The notes beneath the pieces were generated by a model. That model did not search any database. It was not told the origin of the DNA and saw only the letters and a program-made list of their open reading frames with translations. A stretch of DNA of 64,000 nt from Flavobacteriaceae bacterium UBA3159 (GTDB lineage: Bacteria; Bacteroidota; Bacteroidia; Flavobacteriales; Flavobacteriaceae): contig DEYL01000063.1 of NCBI GenBank assembly GCA_002364535.1, forward strand, positions 1 through 64,000, given 5' to 3'. The position numbers and the translations under genes were made by a program. Shown piece after piece: positions 1-9,728 of this stretch; position 1 is the stretch's first letter; each line of letters starts with the position of its first letter.

Positions 1-2612
1 GCAGCCTCAAAGCTTGATCCCGGTGTTGGGGTAAAGTCAAGTTTATTATAATCATAAACTACATTAAGGGTGAAGTTTTTTGATAAGACTTTGATCAACT
101 CAGCACTGAGCCCATAGGTTTTGAGTTCTTCGTCTGAGTTGGAATCGACTTGATAGATAGCGTATTGACCCAATGCTCTATAGTTAGCCAATGTGACTCC
201 TGGAATCAGTGCAGGTACATATACATCCGTTGATCCTATTTTATTATCATAATCGCTTAAATAGGCAGAAATATCAAAAGTAAATCCTGGCTTTTTAAAT
301 CTGTATCCAACATCTATAGATGTAATTTTTTCTGCAGTAACATGTTTTAAATTAGAAGCAGTCCCATCCTGATTATAAGAGTTATTGAAAACAAAATCAC
401 CCGTAAACTGAAAAGGCGATCCATTATCCAAAACTACAGCACCATTGTATCTGCTTATGTTATCAGGTGAGGATCCTAGTAAAGTAACGTCTCCGGCAAA
501 AAGACCAATGTATTGATCCTGATTGGTTGGGTTTCTGAATCCAGTTTGATAGGAAACTCTAAAATTTTGGTTTTCATTTACATTGAATAACGCGGCAATT
601 CTAGGCGTATAGTTAGCATCAAAGAATTCGTGTTTATCAACTCTCAACGATCCGGTAAGACTGACTTTATCATTTAATATGTTTGTAACACCCTGAACAT
701 AGGCGCCTGTTTCTGAGTATTCAATAGGGCCATCTTGATCAGAGTATATCGTCCCTTTTGAATTCAATTCTGTTTTTCTCATTGATCCACCCACCAAAAA
801 ATCAACGTTTCCGGTTAAGCCAGATAGATCATAGTTTAACTCATAGTTATAGGTTTTGGTATCATCAAAAATACCAGCTCCTCCACCAGCTGCTTGCACA
901 ACTGGAAGATTTCTTGATGTAACAGCGTTAAACTCAGTCTCAAAAGCAGCAGTTCCTGGCTGAAGCATTCCTGCATTGGCAGCTTGGCGAGCTAAATTGT
1001 GAGCAGATCCTGTCCCGCCTGCTGCAGCAAAAATTTGATTGATGTCTGTCCCACCTGTCATGATGTGTGGTGCCACTACAGTAGAAACAAACGCTCCAAC
1101 ACCAGCTAAGTCAGGTGTTAAGCCAGATGCGGCGGCCAAAGCTCCCATGTAGGTGAGATTGTAATTTACAAACCATCCATAATATCCATTAAATGAACCC
1201 AACCCTAAAGCAGTTAGATCTACTTTATTAGAATTAGGAGAGTTTGCAAGTAACCCACCAGCTGCGGACAATTGGTAACTATCACCGTCTTGCTCTCTTG
1301 TATAATAAGCTCTAAAATTGAGTCTTCCACTGTCAATTTGCAGCTTGTGTTGTTCGATTTGAATATTTTTCATAGAATATCTTCCAAATCCTTGAAGGGG
1401 AGAATCTCCTCTTCCGATTAAAGAGGTCAAACTGACTTCAGTTTTTTCATTGGGTCTGAAATGAACGGCAAACATACCTTTGGAATTTTCAGCATTATTT
1501 GAAATCAAATCACGGTCTTGATAACCTGTACTCATTACTCCATCAAAATAATTTGGAGCTGCTGCAGCTAAGGCCGATGCTGCAGGATTTAATAATCCTA
1601 CAAGTGACCAAGTGTTTGAGCTTGGGAAAAACCTTTCTCCATAGATATTTAGACCGTTGTAATCCGGTGAAGTCTTAGAATAAGAAGGGTTTACTTCCCC
1701 ACCAGGAACTGCTTGGTGAGAGTAATCGGCAGGCATCCATTCTGTTCCTTTTTTGTGATTTAAAGAGGCTTTAATGGCCCACTTATCGCCAAGTTTTGTC
1801 GCAAGTCTAACTCCCACATCGGTGAAAGGGTTATTTCCCGCTACTTCTTGATCGGTTACCCCGGTTCTGTAGTAAGCACTTATACCTTCGTTCTCAAAAG
1901 GATTTTTACTGTTCAAAAACATAATCCCTTTATAGGCATCAGCTCCATACAATGCAGAGGCTGGACCAGGAATTACCTCAACGCTTTGAACGTCTAGTTC
2001 GTTTAGACCAATCAAATTCCCCATGGCAAAACCAAACAATGGAGACATATTGTTCATCATATCAACTAGGGTTACAAAACCTTCATTGTAAACCGTAGCA
2101 AAACCACGGGTTACAACTTGATTTAAAAACAGACCTCCTTGTTGAAGCTGAATCCCTTTGACGTTTTCTAAGCCATTAAAGAAATCGGCTGAAGGGGTCT
2201 GCTGAATTTGCTTAGCACTGAATTTTTCTACGGTAATTGGGGATTCAAAAATTCGTTGTGCGAACCTAGATGCAGCAACAACGATCTCGTCCAGTGAGTC
2301 ACTACCGGGAGCAAGTGAAATGTTCATCGCAGCGTCAGCCGAAGTCACTTCAATTGATTTGGTTGCAAAACCCAAATAACTTACTTCTAAGGTAATGGGA
2401 AGCTCTTCTTCGGTAGTGATGGTAAAGTTTCCATCAAAGTCAGCTGAAACTCCAGTGTAAGTGCCTTTTACAACAATGTTTACTCCGGGAAGCGGCTGAT
2501 TTGTTTCTTCGTCGACAACCGTACCATTGATCGTTGTCTGAGCGTGAATAATATTTAACAAGAGCATAGCACTCATTAAAATTATTCCTTTAAATAGGGT
2601 TTTTGTTTTCAT
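1..2612 (-). CDS. TonB-dependent outer membrane receptor, 3' end beyond window
   Basis: The minus frame is open from an ATG at 2612 to base 1, about 870 codons without a stop, so the C-terminus lies outside the window. It starts with a signal peptide (MKTKTLFKGI..., cleavage probably after HAQ). A carboxypeptidase-D-like regulatory domain follows (GTVVDEETNQPLPGVNI). Next come a DEIVVAASR stretch and a plug domain with the hallmark GPASALYGADAYKG, then beta-barrel sequence. Proteins of this class take up large ligands across the outer membrane using TonB energy. The ligand cannot be told from sequence. The segment around codons 340-540 is unusually rich in Ala and Gly. No SusD-like partner is visible upstream; the neighbour is an acyl-CoA synthetase on the same strand. 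Confidence 0.9.
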   Translation of the reverse strand, partial: MKTKTLFKGIILMSAMLLLNIIHAQTTINGTVVDEETNQPLPGVNIVVKGTYTGVSADFDGNFTITTEEELPITLEVSYLGFATKSIEVTSADAAMNISLAPGSDSLDEIVVAASRFAQRIFESPITVEKFSAKQIQQTPSADFFNGLENVKGIQLQQGGLFLNQVVTRGFATVYNEGFVTLVDMMNNMSPLFGFAMGNLIGLNELDVQSVEVIPGPASALYGADAYKGIMFLNSKNPFENEGISAYYRTGVTDQEVAGNNPFTDVGVRLATKLGDKWAIKASLNHKKGTEWMPADYSHQAVPGGEVNPSYSKTSPDYNGLNIYGERFFPSSNTWSLVGLLNPAASALAAAAPNYFDGVMSTGYQDRDLISNNAENSKGMFAVHFRPNEKTEVSLTSLIGRGDSPLQGFGRYSMKNIQIEQHKLQIDSGRLNFRAYYTREQDGDSYQLSAAGGLLANSPNSNKVDLTALGLGSFNGYYGWFVNYNLTYMGALAAASGLTPDLAGVGAFVSTVVAPHIMTGGTDINQIFAAAGGTGSAHNLARQAANAGMLQPGTAAFETEFNAVTSRNLPVVQAAGGGAGIFDDTKTYNYELNYDLSGLTGNVDFLVGGSMRKTELNSKGTIYSDQDGPIEYSETGAYVQGVTNILNDKVSLTGSLRVDKHEFFDANYTPRIAALFNVNENQNFRVSYQTGFRNPTNQDQYIGLFAGDVTLLGSSPDNISRYNGAVVLDNGSPFQFTGDFVFNNSYNQDGTASNLKHVTAEKITSIDVGYRFKKPGFTFDISAYLSDYDNKIGSTDVYVPALIPGVTLANYRALGQYAIYQVDSNSDEELKTYGLSAELIKVLSKNFTLNVVYDYNKLDFTPTPGSSFEA

Positions 2613-2693
2613 TAAATTATTGTTTTAGTTTTAATATAGTCATTATAGCAAAGGCTATAATAAAGTCCGATTTTGATTTTATGGCCAAATATA

Positions 2694-4370
2694 CTACTTT
2701 TCGAATAAAACAGGCTTAGGGTCTTCATGCCAGCCCTTATATTTGGCAGCATACATTTTCTCTACATTCCCTCTTTTGATCTTTAAAGTGGGACCCAAAA
2801 TCTTGTTTTGCTCCGTCCATTCCTCCTTGACCAAGACCAGCGTGGAGATTTTTTTATAATTTTCCAAGTCTGCATTAATTGCTGCCAATTTTTCTTCCAA
2901 AAAACCTATAAGTTCCTCTTTTTGGACGGCTTTGCCTATTTCTGACAATTGGGCCAAGGCGATGGGTTGGGGCAATCCCAAACCTGTAATACACACTTCT
3001 TCTAATTCCTTGATAGTTCCAAAATAATTTTCCAAGGTTAAGGGTTCGATGAATTTTCCTTTAGAGGTTTTAAAACTATCGGCTACCCTTCCGGTTATGT
3101 ACAAATAATTGTCCTCATCCAAATAGCCTTTATCACCTGTATGGAGCCATCCATCTAAGAGAGTGGCTTTTGTCATTTTTTCATTTTTGTAATATCCATC
3201 CATGACATAAGGGCCTCGCATAAGAACTTCCTCGGTTTTTGGATCTATTTTGACTTCAACTCCACACTGGGGTTTTCCTACAGAATCTAATTTTCCGAAA
3301 TCTCGCCCATCTACTTGGGTACATATGGCGCAGTTTTCAGTCATCCCATAACCGTTGGTAATATATATGCCAATTTTGCTAAACCATTCGATCTGAGTAA
3401 CCGGTATGGGTGCAGAGCCGGAAACAGTAGATCTCGCACGAGTCAATCCAAGGTTCTTTTTTAGCTTCTTTTTGATCAAGCCGGAAACCAGAGGGATTTT
3501 GAGCAGGAGATCTAATTTTTTTTGGGGCACTTTTGCCAAAATACCCAATTGGAATTTGGTCCATATTCTTGGGGCGGCAAAAAATACATGTGGCTGGATG
3601 TCTTTTAGGTTTTGGGCAAAACTATCTATGGATTCGACAAAAGAAAGTGATCCACCAAAACGCATACATACGTGTTCTACGACCACTCGCTCTACAATAT
3701 GGTTGAGGGGGAGGTAGGAGATAAAATCATTGTTACCAGAAAAATCCACTTTTAGTGGGTTAACTTCTTCGGTAATGATTTTTGTTGAATCGAGTGTCAA
3801 ATAAGATAATTCTACTCCTTTGGGATTACCCGTAGTACCTGAGGTAAATATAATGGTCCATAGATCAGAAAGTTTTGGGACATGTGGTTCTTTTAAAGGT
3901 TGGTATCGGTTGATAAAATCAAACCACTCTTCTCCTCTGTCCACAACAGTACAGCCCCTGTAATGGGGGAATCTGATCATGGGAAAGTCCTTGGGAATAT
4001 GACTTCCTATATCGTCCCAAGTCTCAATTTTCCCGACAAACAGAAGATCAACATCACCAAAATCCAGCAAATACTCCAACTCTTCTCCCTTGAGTGAAGG
4101 AAAGAAAGGAACAGAAACATAGCCTGCCATCATTATGGCCATATCGGCGATGATCCATTCTCTACAATTTTTTGAAATCAGTCCAATGTGTGCATCATCT
4201 CTGAGGCCCATTGACTTTAATCCCTTGGCTAATTTTCTAGCCATTTGCCCGGCCTCGGCCCAAGTATATTCCTCCCATTGATCTCCAAAAGGTTGTCTTA
4301 GAAAAGGTCGATCGTGGAACTTCTTCTCCCACTCATAAAATTTAAAATCAAACCGTTCACTATTGCTCAT
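2694..4370 (-). CDS. AMP-dependent acyl-CoA synthetase (long-chain fatty acid-CoA ligase type)
   Basis: This 558-residue ANL-superfamily enzyme adenylates a carboxylic acid, probably a fatty acid, and transfers it to CoA. The AMP-binding P-loop TSGTTGNPKG lies at residues 176-185, the GYGMTEN motif at 340-346, and a TGD...YLYITGRVADSFK C-terminal hinge region follows. I chose the ATG at 4370 (MSNSERFDF): the longer frame to 4454 adds 28 residues that do not resemble the family N-terminus. A long-chain substrate is inferred from the similarity style; a chain-length or substrate assignment is not possible. It is divergent from the acyltransferase at 4533, and both could serve lipid metabolism. 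Confidence 0.88.
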   Translation of the reverse strand: MSNSERFDFKFYEWEKKFHDRPFLRQPFGDQWEEYTWAEAGQMARKLAKGLKSMGLRDDAHIGLISKNCREWIIADMAIMMAGYVSVPFFPSLKGEELEYLLDFGDVDLLFVGKIETWDDIGSHIPKDFPMIRFPHYRGCTVVDRGEEWFDFINRYQPLKEPHVPKLSDLWTIIFTSGTTGNPKGVELSYLTLDSTKIITEEVNPLKVDFSGNNDFISYLPLNHIVERVVVEHVCMRFGGSLSFVESIDSFAQNLKDIQPHVFFAAPRIWTKFQLGILAKVPQKKLDLLLKIPLVSGLIKKKLKKNLGLTRARSTVSGSAPIPVTQIEWFSKIGIYITNGYGMTENCAICTQVDGRDFGKLDSVGKPQCGVEVKIDPKTEEVLMRGPYVMDGYYKNEKMTKATLLDGWLHTGDKGYLDEDNYLYITGRVADSFKTSKGKFIEPLTLENYFGTIKELEEVCITGLGLPQPIALAQLSEIGKAVQKEELIGFLEEKLAAINADLENYKKISTLVLVKEEWTEQNKILGPTLKIKRGNVEKMYAAKYKGWHEDPKPVLFEK

Positions 4371-4532
4371 TCTGTAAGGTTTTATTATTTCGTCTTCAAG
4401 AATATGGAAGAGACAACTTATAAACAAGGAAGTTGAGTTTCCATAACGTTTCAAGATAAATAAAAAAAAACAAAGTCAATCCGTCAAGCCCTAAGGTGGG
4501 GATTAGTATTTAAATTTATTTTTCTAAATTGT

Positions 4533-5630
4533 ATGTCACTGAAGGTCAATTTTAGTGCTCGAACTCTAAAAATTACTCCTTATTATTGGATGAAGAAGCT
4601 GTTTTACTACTTCGTTAAGTATATCATGATTTTTACAACCAGATGTTATTTCAGGAAGATTTACATTTATGGTTTTGAAAATATTCCGAAAAAAGGAGGG
4701 GTTTTGTTTTCCCCCAATCACCAGAGTGCCTTTCTCGATCCACTACTAGTAGGGTGTAGGATAAACAGGCCAGTAACTTCTTTGACGCGTAGCGATGTTT
4801 TTGGCGGACCACTGCAGTGGTTTCTGGATGCCCTAAAAATGCTTCCTGTTTACAGAATTAGAAACGGCTATGCCAACCTTAAAAAAAATGAAGCCATTTT
4901 TGATAGTTGTAGGGAACTACTTTCAAATAATCAGTGTATAATGATGTTTTCAGAGGCTTCACACCATGACGAGTTTTTCCTTCAGCCTTTGTCAAAGGGA
5001 AGCAGCCGATTGGCCTATGAAGCACAGGAAAAGTGCGAAAAACCAATTTACATAGTTCCGGTAGGGATTAATTACGGCCACCACAGAAATCCATTTTGTG
5101 ATCTGCATTTGGTTTTTGGAGAAGCAATTTCAATAAAGCCCTTCATCAAAGCATCAGCCAAAAAACCCGAGCAGATAAACACAATCAGAGGTGCCTTAGA
5201 GGATTGCATGAAAAAATGCATGTGGCTTCCAGAGAAAGACGAGCATTATGAAAATCGAAAAAGATTGATTCACAGCGCAAACACCAAAAAGTCTTTCCAA
5301 GAGATAAAAAAGGGAATTGAAGAACAAAGTTTAGCTCCTAAAAAAAGGGTGAAAAAAGAAAAATGGCATAAGCTTTTGATCCAATTATTTTCCCTACCCA
5401 ATCTGCCTCCTTTACTGGCAATTAAAAAAATACTAGGGCTATTTGATGATGTGGTTTTCTACAGTTCCGTAAAAATTAGTTCGGGACTCGTCCTATTTCT
5501 TTTTTGGTGGGCAAGTATTTTTCTATGCAGCGAGGTGCTATGGGGATGGAAAATCGGCCTGAGTATCACAATAAGTTGTGTAAGTCTATTGTATATTAGG
5601 CAAATACTATCAATAAAATATATGCAATAG
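4533..5630 (+). CDS. lysophospholipid acyltransferase family protein (PlsC-like)
   Basis: The 365-residue protein carries a glycerolipid acyltransferase core. The catalytic motif is SPNHQSAFLDP with His63 and Asp69, that is H-x5-D as in many Bacteroidota homologues rather than the classical H-x4-D. A SEASHHD block follows where family members have EGTRS. Two hydrophobic segments near residues 310-360 should anchor it in the inner membrane. It probably transfers an acyl group from acyl-CoA or acyl-ACP to a lysophospholipid or glycerol phosphate; the exact acceptor is unknown. It is divergent from the acyl-CoA synthetase with 162 bases between the two starts. Confidence 0.85.
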   Translation: MSLKVNFSARTLKITPYYWMKKLFYYFVKYIMIFTTRCYFRKIYIYGFENIPKKGGVLFSPNHQSAFLDPLLVGCRINRPVTSLTRSDVFGGPLQWFLDALKMLPVYRIRNGYANLKKNEAIFDSCRELLSNNQCIMMFSEASHHDEFFLQPLSKGSSRLAYEAQEKCEKPIYIVPVGINYGHHRNPFCDLHLVFGEAISIKPFIKASAKKPEQINTIRGALEDCMKKCMWLPEKDEHYENRKRLIHSANTKKSFQEIKKGIEEQSLAPKKRVKKEKWHKLLIQLFSLPNLPPLLAIKKILGLFDDVVFYSSVKISSGLVLFLFWWASIFLCSEVLWGWKIGLSITISCVSLLYIRQILSIKYMQ

Positions 5631-5772
5631 TTTTTACTTATATTAATATTTTATTTACCATATATATACTTAAAAATATTCATATATATTTTTTGTATAG
5701 TTTTTAATGATTTTAAAATTAAGTATAATAGAAATCGTCTATTATCGCTGGTTGGACTCTGGATTCTTTAGA

Positions 5773-7605
5773 CTAGTACTCGGTGTAGAAAATCTCCAGC
5801 TTCATCCCTCCTCTTGGAGGGTCTTTACTTTCAGAGCCGTGGAGAATAACCCCTCTCGGGTTTAGAATTGCTGTGACCGGGTAATTGATAAGATCTTGGT
5901 CAAAAGTTTCTGCACTTCTGGAACCGATGAAATTAAGCCCATTGGAAGGAACCAATCCCAGCCTGACATTGATTGAGTCATCTGTAATTATACGATTTAC
6001 ATGATCCGTAATTCTAAATTTGTAACGATATGGCTTATCCGCATCATCAAGTTCTAAAATTCCTCCATAGATGTATTTGTCCCTGTTCTTGACCGTGTTA
6101 TTTGTAGTATTATCAATACTGAAATCGGTAATAGGAATTCCATAATCGTACTTGTACAAATAGAGTCGATCGGGAAATTGAGATAGGTCGAGTGGATTAT
6201 ATTGATCTTGATCTATATACAATACCAAATTCGCCTCATTGATCACCCATTGATTGTTCCTTATATCATCCAATAATTGGTCTCCCTGGCCGTCTTCCTC
6301 AAATAATTTCAATGTGGAAAACAACCCATTTCCGCTGAGGTAGATGCGCTGGGAAGGTTTATCTTCTTGACCGGCAAGAATCTCTTGATCAATCTGGGCA
6401 TTTGAGTTTGTGTTTTTAATGGTACTGAAATTCAACCCAAAACTGAGCAGAAAAGTTTTTGACTTCGTCTCTGTGACATCGTCAGAAGTATCGTCTTCGG
6501 TGCCATTGGTGTCCACTTGATCGTACTCATATTCAATTCTGATTCTGGAATTAGCCATGTCCAATAGCATGTATAATTCGTTATCAAAAATGTCGGCCTT
6601 AATTATAAGACCTCTCAAGTGTTTAGAGAAATTATCATCATTCGAAAAAACCGTTTCACCTTCTTGATCCAAAATTTTTTCCTGAAAAAAGGGTTTGTTC
6701 AAAGGAACTCTAATTCTAGGGGTTAGGCGGGTTTCTACGGTTTCGCGTTCGTCAACATCTTCGGTGTCGGGATCGTCTTCTTCATAATTAAATCGCAGCT
6801 CTTCAAAATTGAGTTGATAAGGGCCATCGTGAAGGGTTTCTCCAAAAAACCCACTTTCATAATAATCCGTGTTGGAAAAGAATTTTGAATTTTTCTCAAA
6901 ATCAGTAGCGGGATCATATTGGGATAAGTAATATTTGAGTTCATAAACTTTTAGTTCAAAACGGGCTTCGCGGTTTCCATAAATGGAATCGATTTCATAG
7001 ATTTTATTTTCCTGATCATAGGACTTATTGTCTTGATCAACGCCGTCCAAAATACCATCCCCGTCACTGTCATCACTCAAAGGGTTGAGGTTGTTGGTAC
7101 TTTCTGTATAATCACTTATACCGTCACCGTCGGTATCGCTCTCTCGATCATCGGGGTCAAGATCCAAAACATCAATCACACCGTCACCATCCCTATCGTC
7201 AGTGTTGTTAAAAAAAGGGATTTCGAGATAGACCTCAGTTATTGTTTCTTTTTCCTCAATTACAGCAACATTTTCTTCGTCTCCTTCATCTTCTCTCTTT
7301 TGAGTGTATTTACCAAAAACGGGGTTTTGGCTTACCGAAAGCCTAGCAGTGATGCTGGCCTCGGTAGTCCCCAGACCAGGCAGGCGAATTTTACCGAGTT
7401 GCGCCAAGGGAAGACCATCGGTCTGAAAATAATTTATCTTACTCTGGTATGAGTAGATGGGAGCATTAAAAGATTTTGACTTAAGGGCCGTAGAAAGTAA
7501 AAGTTCAGAACCTGCAGAGTGGTATTCTTTATCACATGAAAAAACCATCTGGGATAACGCCAAAAGAACAATCACACGGTTAATGAACATCCTTAAAAAA
7601 TACAT
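5773..7605 (-). CDS. DUF4270 family lipoprotein with calcium-binding-type Asp repeats
   Basis: The 610-residue protein starts with a type II signal peptide (lipobox VFSC, Cys about residue 24), so it should be a lipoprotein. Residues about 135-205 contain three or more D-x-D-G-D-G repeats (DDRDGDGVID, DTDGDGISD, DSDGDGILDG). These are of the thrombospondin type 3 / dockerin-like calcium-binding kind. The remainder fits DUF4270, a Bacteroidota family of unknown function commonly encoded beside a short starch-synthase-like gene and panC, as here. An internal Met at residue 6 (MFINR) is an alternative start. Function unknown; a surface or periplasmic role is inferred from the signal peptide. Confidence 0.8.
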   Translation of the reverse strand: MYFLRMFINRVIVLLALSQMVFSCDKEYHSAGSELLLSTALKSKSFNAPIYSYQSKINYFQTDGLPLAQLGKIRLPGLGTTEASITARLSVSQNPVFGKYTQKREDEGDEENVAVIEEKETITEVYLEIPFFNNTDDRDGDGVIDVLDLDPDDRESDTDGDGISDYTESTNNLNPLSDDSDGDGILDGVDQDNKSYDQENKIYEIDSIYGNREARFELKVYELKYYLSQYDPATDFEKNSKFFSNTDYYESGFFGETLHDGPYQLNFEELRFNYEEDDPDTEDVDERETVETRLTPRIRVPLNKPFFQEKILDQEGETVFSNDDNFSKHLRGLIIKADIFDNELYMLLDMANSRIRIEYEYDQVDTNGTEDDTSDDVTETKSKTFLLSFGLNFSTIKNTNSNAQIDQEILAGQEDKPSQRIYLSGNGLFSTLKLFEEDGQGDQLLDDIRNNQWVINEANLVLYIDQDQYNPLDLSQFPDRLYLYKYDYGIPITDFSIDNTTNNTVKNRDKYIYGGILELDDADKPYRYKFRITDHVNRIITDDSINVRLGLVPSNGLNFIGSRSAETFDQDLINYPVTAILNPRGVILHGSESKDPPRGGMKLEIFYTEY

Positions 7606-7611
7606 CCGTTA

Positions 7612-8415
7612 TTATAAAATATGGTTAGAGTAGAATTGAACTAAGGCATCATCATTTTGAGATTCTTGGTAATTGAGTCCTGGGATTTGTTTATCCTTAG
7701 AATATTTTTCGATGGACTCAGGAGTCTCGCCATCAGCAATTACATAGCCATCTGAAAAGTTTAAGCTCAATTTCTCTAAATTGTCAAAACTTGCATTTTT
7801 GAGCGGTTCGATCAATTCATCCGAAATGCCATCAAAAGCCACTTTCTTATAAAATTGATCAGAAAGAACTCCATCAAATTCTTGAGCATACACAGAAGTT
7901 ACGATTTTGCTGTGGGTAAAGATGGGCTCATCTTTGTAATAGGTGTTGAGGTAGAGTGGAAAAAGACTGGTAAACCAACCGTGTAAATGAATTATGTCTG
8001 GAGACCAATTCAATTTTTTGATGGTTTCGATGACTCCTTTAGTAAAGAAAATCATCCTTTCATCATTATCTGAAAAAAGTTTTTGATTTTCGTCTCTTAA
8101 CACTGCACGTCTTTTGAAATATTCTTCGTTATCAATAAAATAGACCTGCATTCTCTCTTTTGGAATGGAAGCTACCTTAATGATCAAAGGCATGTCAACG
8201 TCGTTGATTACCAAATTCATTCCTGAAAGTCGAATTACCTCATGTAGCTGATGTCTTCTTTCGTTGATCAGACCATATCGTGGCATAAAAATCCGAGTTT
8301 GACCACCATGATCATTGATGCTTTTAGGAATTTTAAATGAATTGACCGCCTGATTGGTTTGAGGAAGGTATGGCACCACTTCGGACGAGATATTCAGTAC
8401 CTTTTTGTCTTTCAT
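7612..8415 (-). CDS. glycogen/starch synthase-like protein, GT5 N-terminal half only
   Basis: This 267-residue protein resembles the N-terminal Rossmann half of bacterial glycogen synthase (GT5). It opens with VLNISSEVVPYLPQTNQAV and contains the SPDIIHLHGWFTSLFPLY block typical of the GT5 family. It lacks the second GT-B domain that normally completes the active site (family length about 470-490), so glycogen synthesis by this protein alone is doubtful. Short versions of this kind are common in Flavobacteriia upstream of DUF4270. It lies six bases upstream of the DUF4270 start and is probably cotranscribed with it, and it is divergent from panC. Confidence 0.75.
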   Translation of the reverse strand: MKDKKVLNISSEVVPYLPQTNQAVNSFKIPKSINDHGGQTRIFMPRYGLINERRHQLHEVIRLSGMNLVINDVDMPLIIKVASIPKERMQVYFIDNEEYFKRRAVLRDENQKLFSDNDERMIFFTKGVIETIKKLNWSPDIIHLHGWFTSLFPLYLNTYYKDEPIFTHSKIVTSVYAQEFDGVLSDQFYKKVAFDGISDELIEPLKNASFDNLEKLSLNFSDGYVIADGETPESIEKYSKDKQIPGLNYQESQNDDALVQFYSNHIL

Positions 8416-8516
8416 AAACTCTTTAAATAATCGAGGAAATAAAGTTTTGCGAAATTACGAAAATTAAACGGAATATGCTTAATTCTGTATATTTACACCT
8501 GTTAATTTTTTACTAA

Positions 8517-9356
8517 ATGAAGGTTTTTATCACTTCCCAATCCTTGGTTGAGCATTTATCCAATAAAACTCGACCACTTGGGATGGTTCCCACCATGGGC
8601 GCTCTTCACCACGGACACTTATCATTGGTTAAAAGGGCTGTCAAAGAAAATCAAAGCGTTTTGATCAGTATTTTCATCAATCCTACCCAATTCGATGATA
8701 AAAAAGATCTGGAGCGTTACCCTGTCAACATTCATGCAGACTTGTGTTTGATTAAAGAAATCAGCGAAAAGGTCTTGGTATACGTTCCCAAAGTAGATGA
8801 TATATATGGTAATATGGTGGAATCAAAATCCTTTGACTTGGGGGGATTAGATGAGGTTATGGAAGGTGAAAAAAGATCAGGGCATTTCCAAGGTGTGGCA
8901 ACAGTGGTAACCCATTTTCTAAAAACATTCTCCCCAGATCACGCCTATTTTGGAGAAAAAGATTTTCAACAACTACTGATTATAGAGCATGTCGTCCAAT
9001 CCCTTAAGCTGCAAACCAAGATCATTGGATGCCCCATAATAAGAGAAAGCAATGGACTTGCTATGAGTTCCCGGAACAGCTTGTTATCTGACGATCAACG
9101 GAAATTGGCCTCAAAATTGTTCGAGGTATTGCAATTTGCTAAGTCCAAAGCAAAAAAAATACCCTATGGAACCCTCAAAAACATGGTCGCCGGTTTATTC
9201 AAAAAACACCATGAGTTGACCTTAGATTATTTTAAAATTGTAGATCCAAAAACATTAAAAGAAATTCATTTGGAGGAAACTGTTAATCGAGGTAGGGGGT
9301 TCATCGCAGCTCATTTGGGAAAAATAAGGTTAATAGATAATTTGGATATGTCTTAA
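8517..9356 (+). CDS. panC: pantothenate synthetase
   Basis: PanC condenses pantoate with beta-alanine using ATP, the last step of vitamin B5 synthesis in the cytoplasm. The 279-residue protein shows the ATP-binding HxGH motif in VPTMGALHHGHLSLV (about residues 24-38), the MEGEKRSGHFQGVATVV pantoate-binding block, and the GEKDFQQL and SSRNSLLS motifs. Length is normal for the family. It leads a tight same-strand cluster with panD (17 bases), a flippase-like membrane gene and radA. The enzyme that makes its second substrate, PanD, is therefore encoded next door. A box resembling the Bacteroidota -7 element (TATATTTA) lies about 25 bases upstream. Confidence 0.97.
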   Translation: MKVFITSQSLVEHLSNKTRPLGMVPTMGALHHGHLSLVKRAVKENQSVLISIFINPTQFDDKKDLERYPVNIHADLCLIKEISEKVLVYVPKVDDIYGNMVESKSFDLGGLDEVMEGEKRSGHFQGVATVVTHFLKTFSPDHAYFGEKDFQQLLIIEHVVQSLKLQTKIIGCPIIRESNGLAMSSRNSLLSDDQRKLASKLFEVLQFAKSKAKKIPYGTLKNMVAGLFKKHHELTLDYFKIVDPKTLKEIHLEETVNRGRGFIAAHLGKIRLIDNLDMS

Positions 9357-9373
9357 ATCACTAAATTTGACGC

Positions 9374-9724
9374 GTGTTGATAGAAGTTGTAAAATCGAAA
9401 ATTCACAGGGTCAAGGTTACCGATGCCGACTTGAGCTATATCGGAAGCATTACTATAGATAGAGACTTGATCGATGCTGCAAATTTTGTAGTGGGCGAAA
9501 AAGTACAAGTGGTAAACATCAATAATGGTGAACGACTAGAAACCTACATTATCGGAGGGAAAAGAGCAAGTGGAGAGGTAACCCTTAATGGTCCTGCCGC
9601 AAGAAAAGTTCAAAAAGGAGACATTATCATCGTTGTTGGATATGCGCAAATGGAATTTGAAGCGGCCAAAAAATTTAAGCCTACCATTATCTTTCCTGAC
9701 GAAAACACCAACCGTCTAAATTAA
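9374..9724 (+). CDS. panD: aspartate 1-decarboxylase precursor
   Basis: PanD decarboxylates aspartate to beta-alanine, feeding PanC. The 116-residue proenzyme has the self-cleavage site YIGSITID with Gly24-Ser25; Ser25 becomes the pyruvoyl cofactor. Later conserved blocks are NINNGERLETY and GEVTLNGPAARKVQKGD. The start is GTG at 9374; a TTG one codon later is the alternative and changes little. It is 17 bases after panC, so the two are almost certainly cotranscribed. Confidence 0.96.
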   Translation: MLIEVVKSKIHRVKVTDADLSYIGSITIDRDLIDAANFVVGEKVQVVNINNGERLETYIIGGKRASGEVTLNGPAARKVQKGDIIIVVGYAQMEFEAAKKFKPTIIFPDENTNRLN

Positions 9725-9728
9725 AATA

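Noticed and set aside
5631..5772. A+T-rich interval with TATATATA tracts after the acyltransferase
   Set aside because: Considered as an origin or regulatory site, but no DnaA-box cluster, iteron or hairpin is visible; likely ordinary convergent spacer.
7033..7452. 139-codon plus-strand ORF inside the DUF4270 gene
   Set aside because: It is antisense to the Asp-rich repeats, whose codon bias (GAT/GAC) creates long open antisense frames rich in Ile, Val and Thr.
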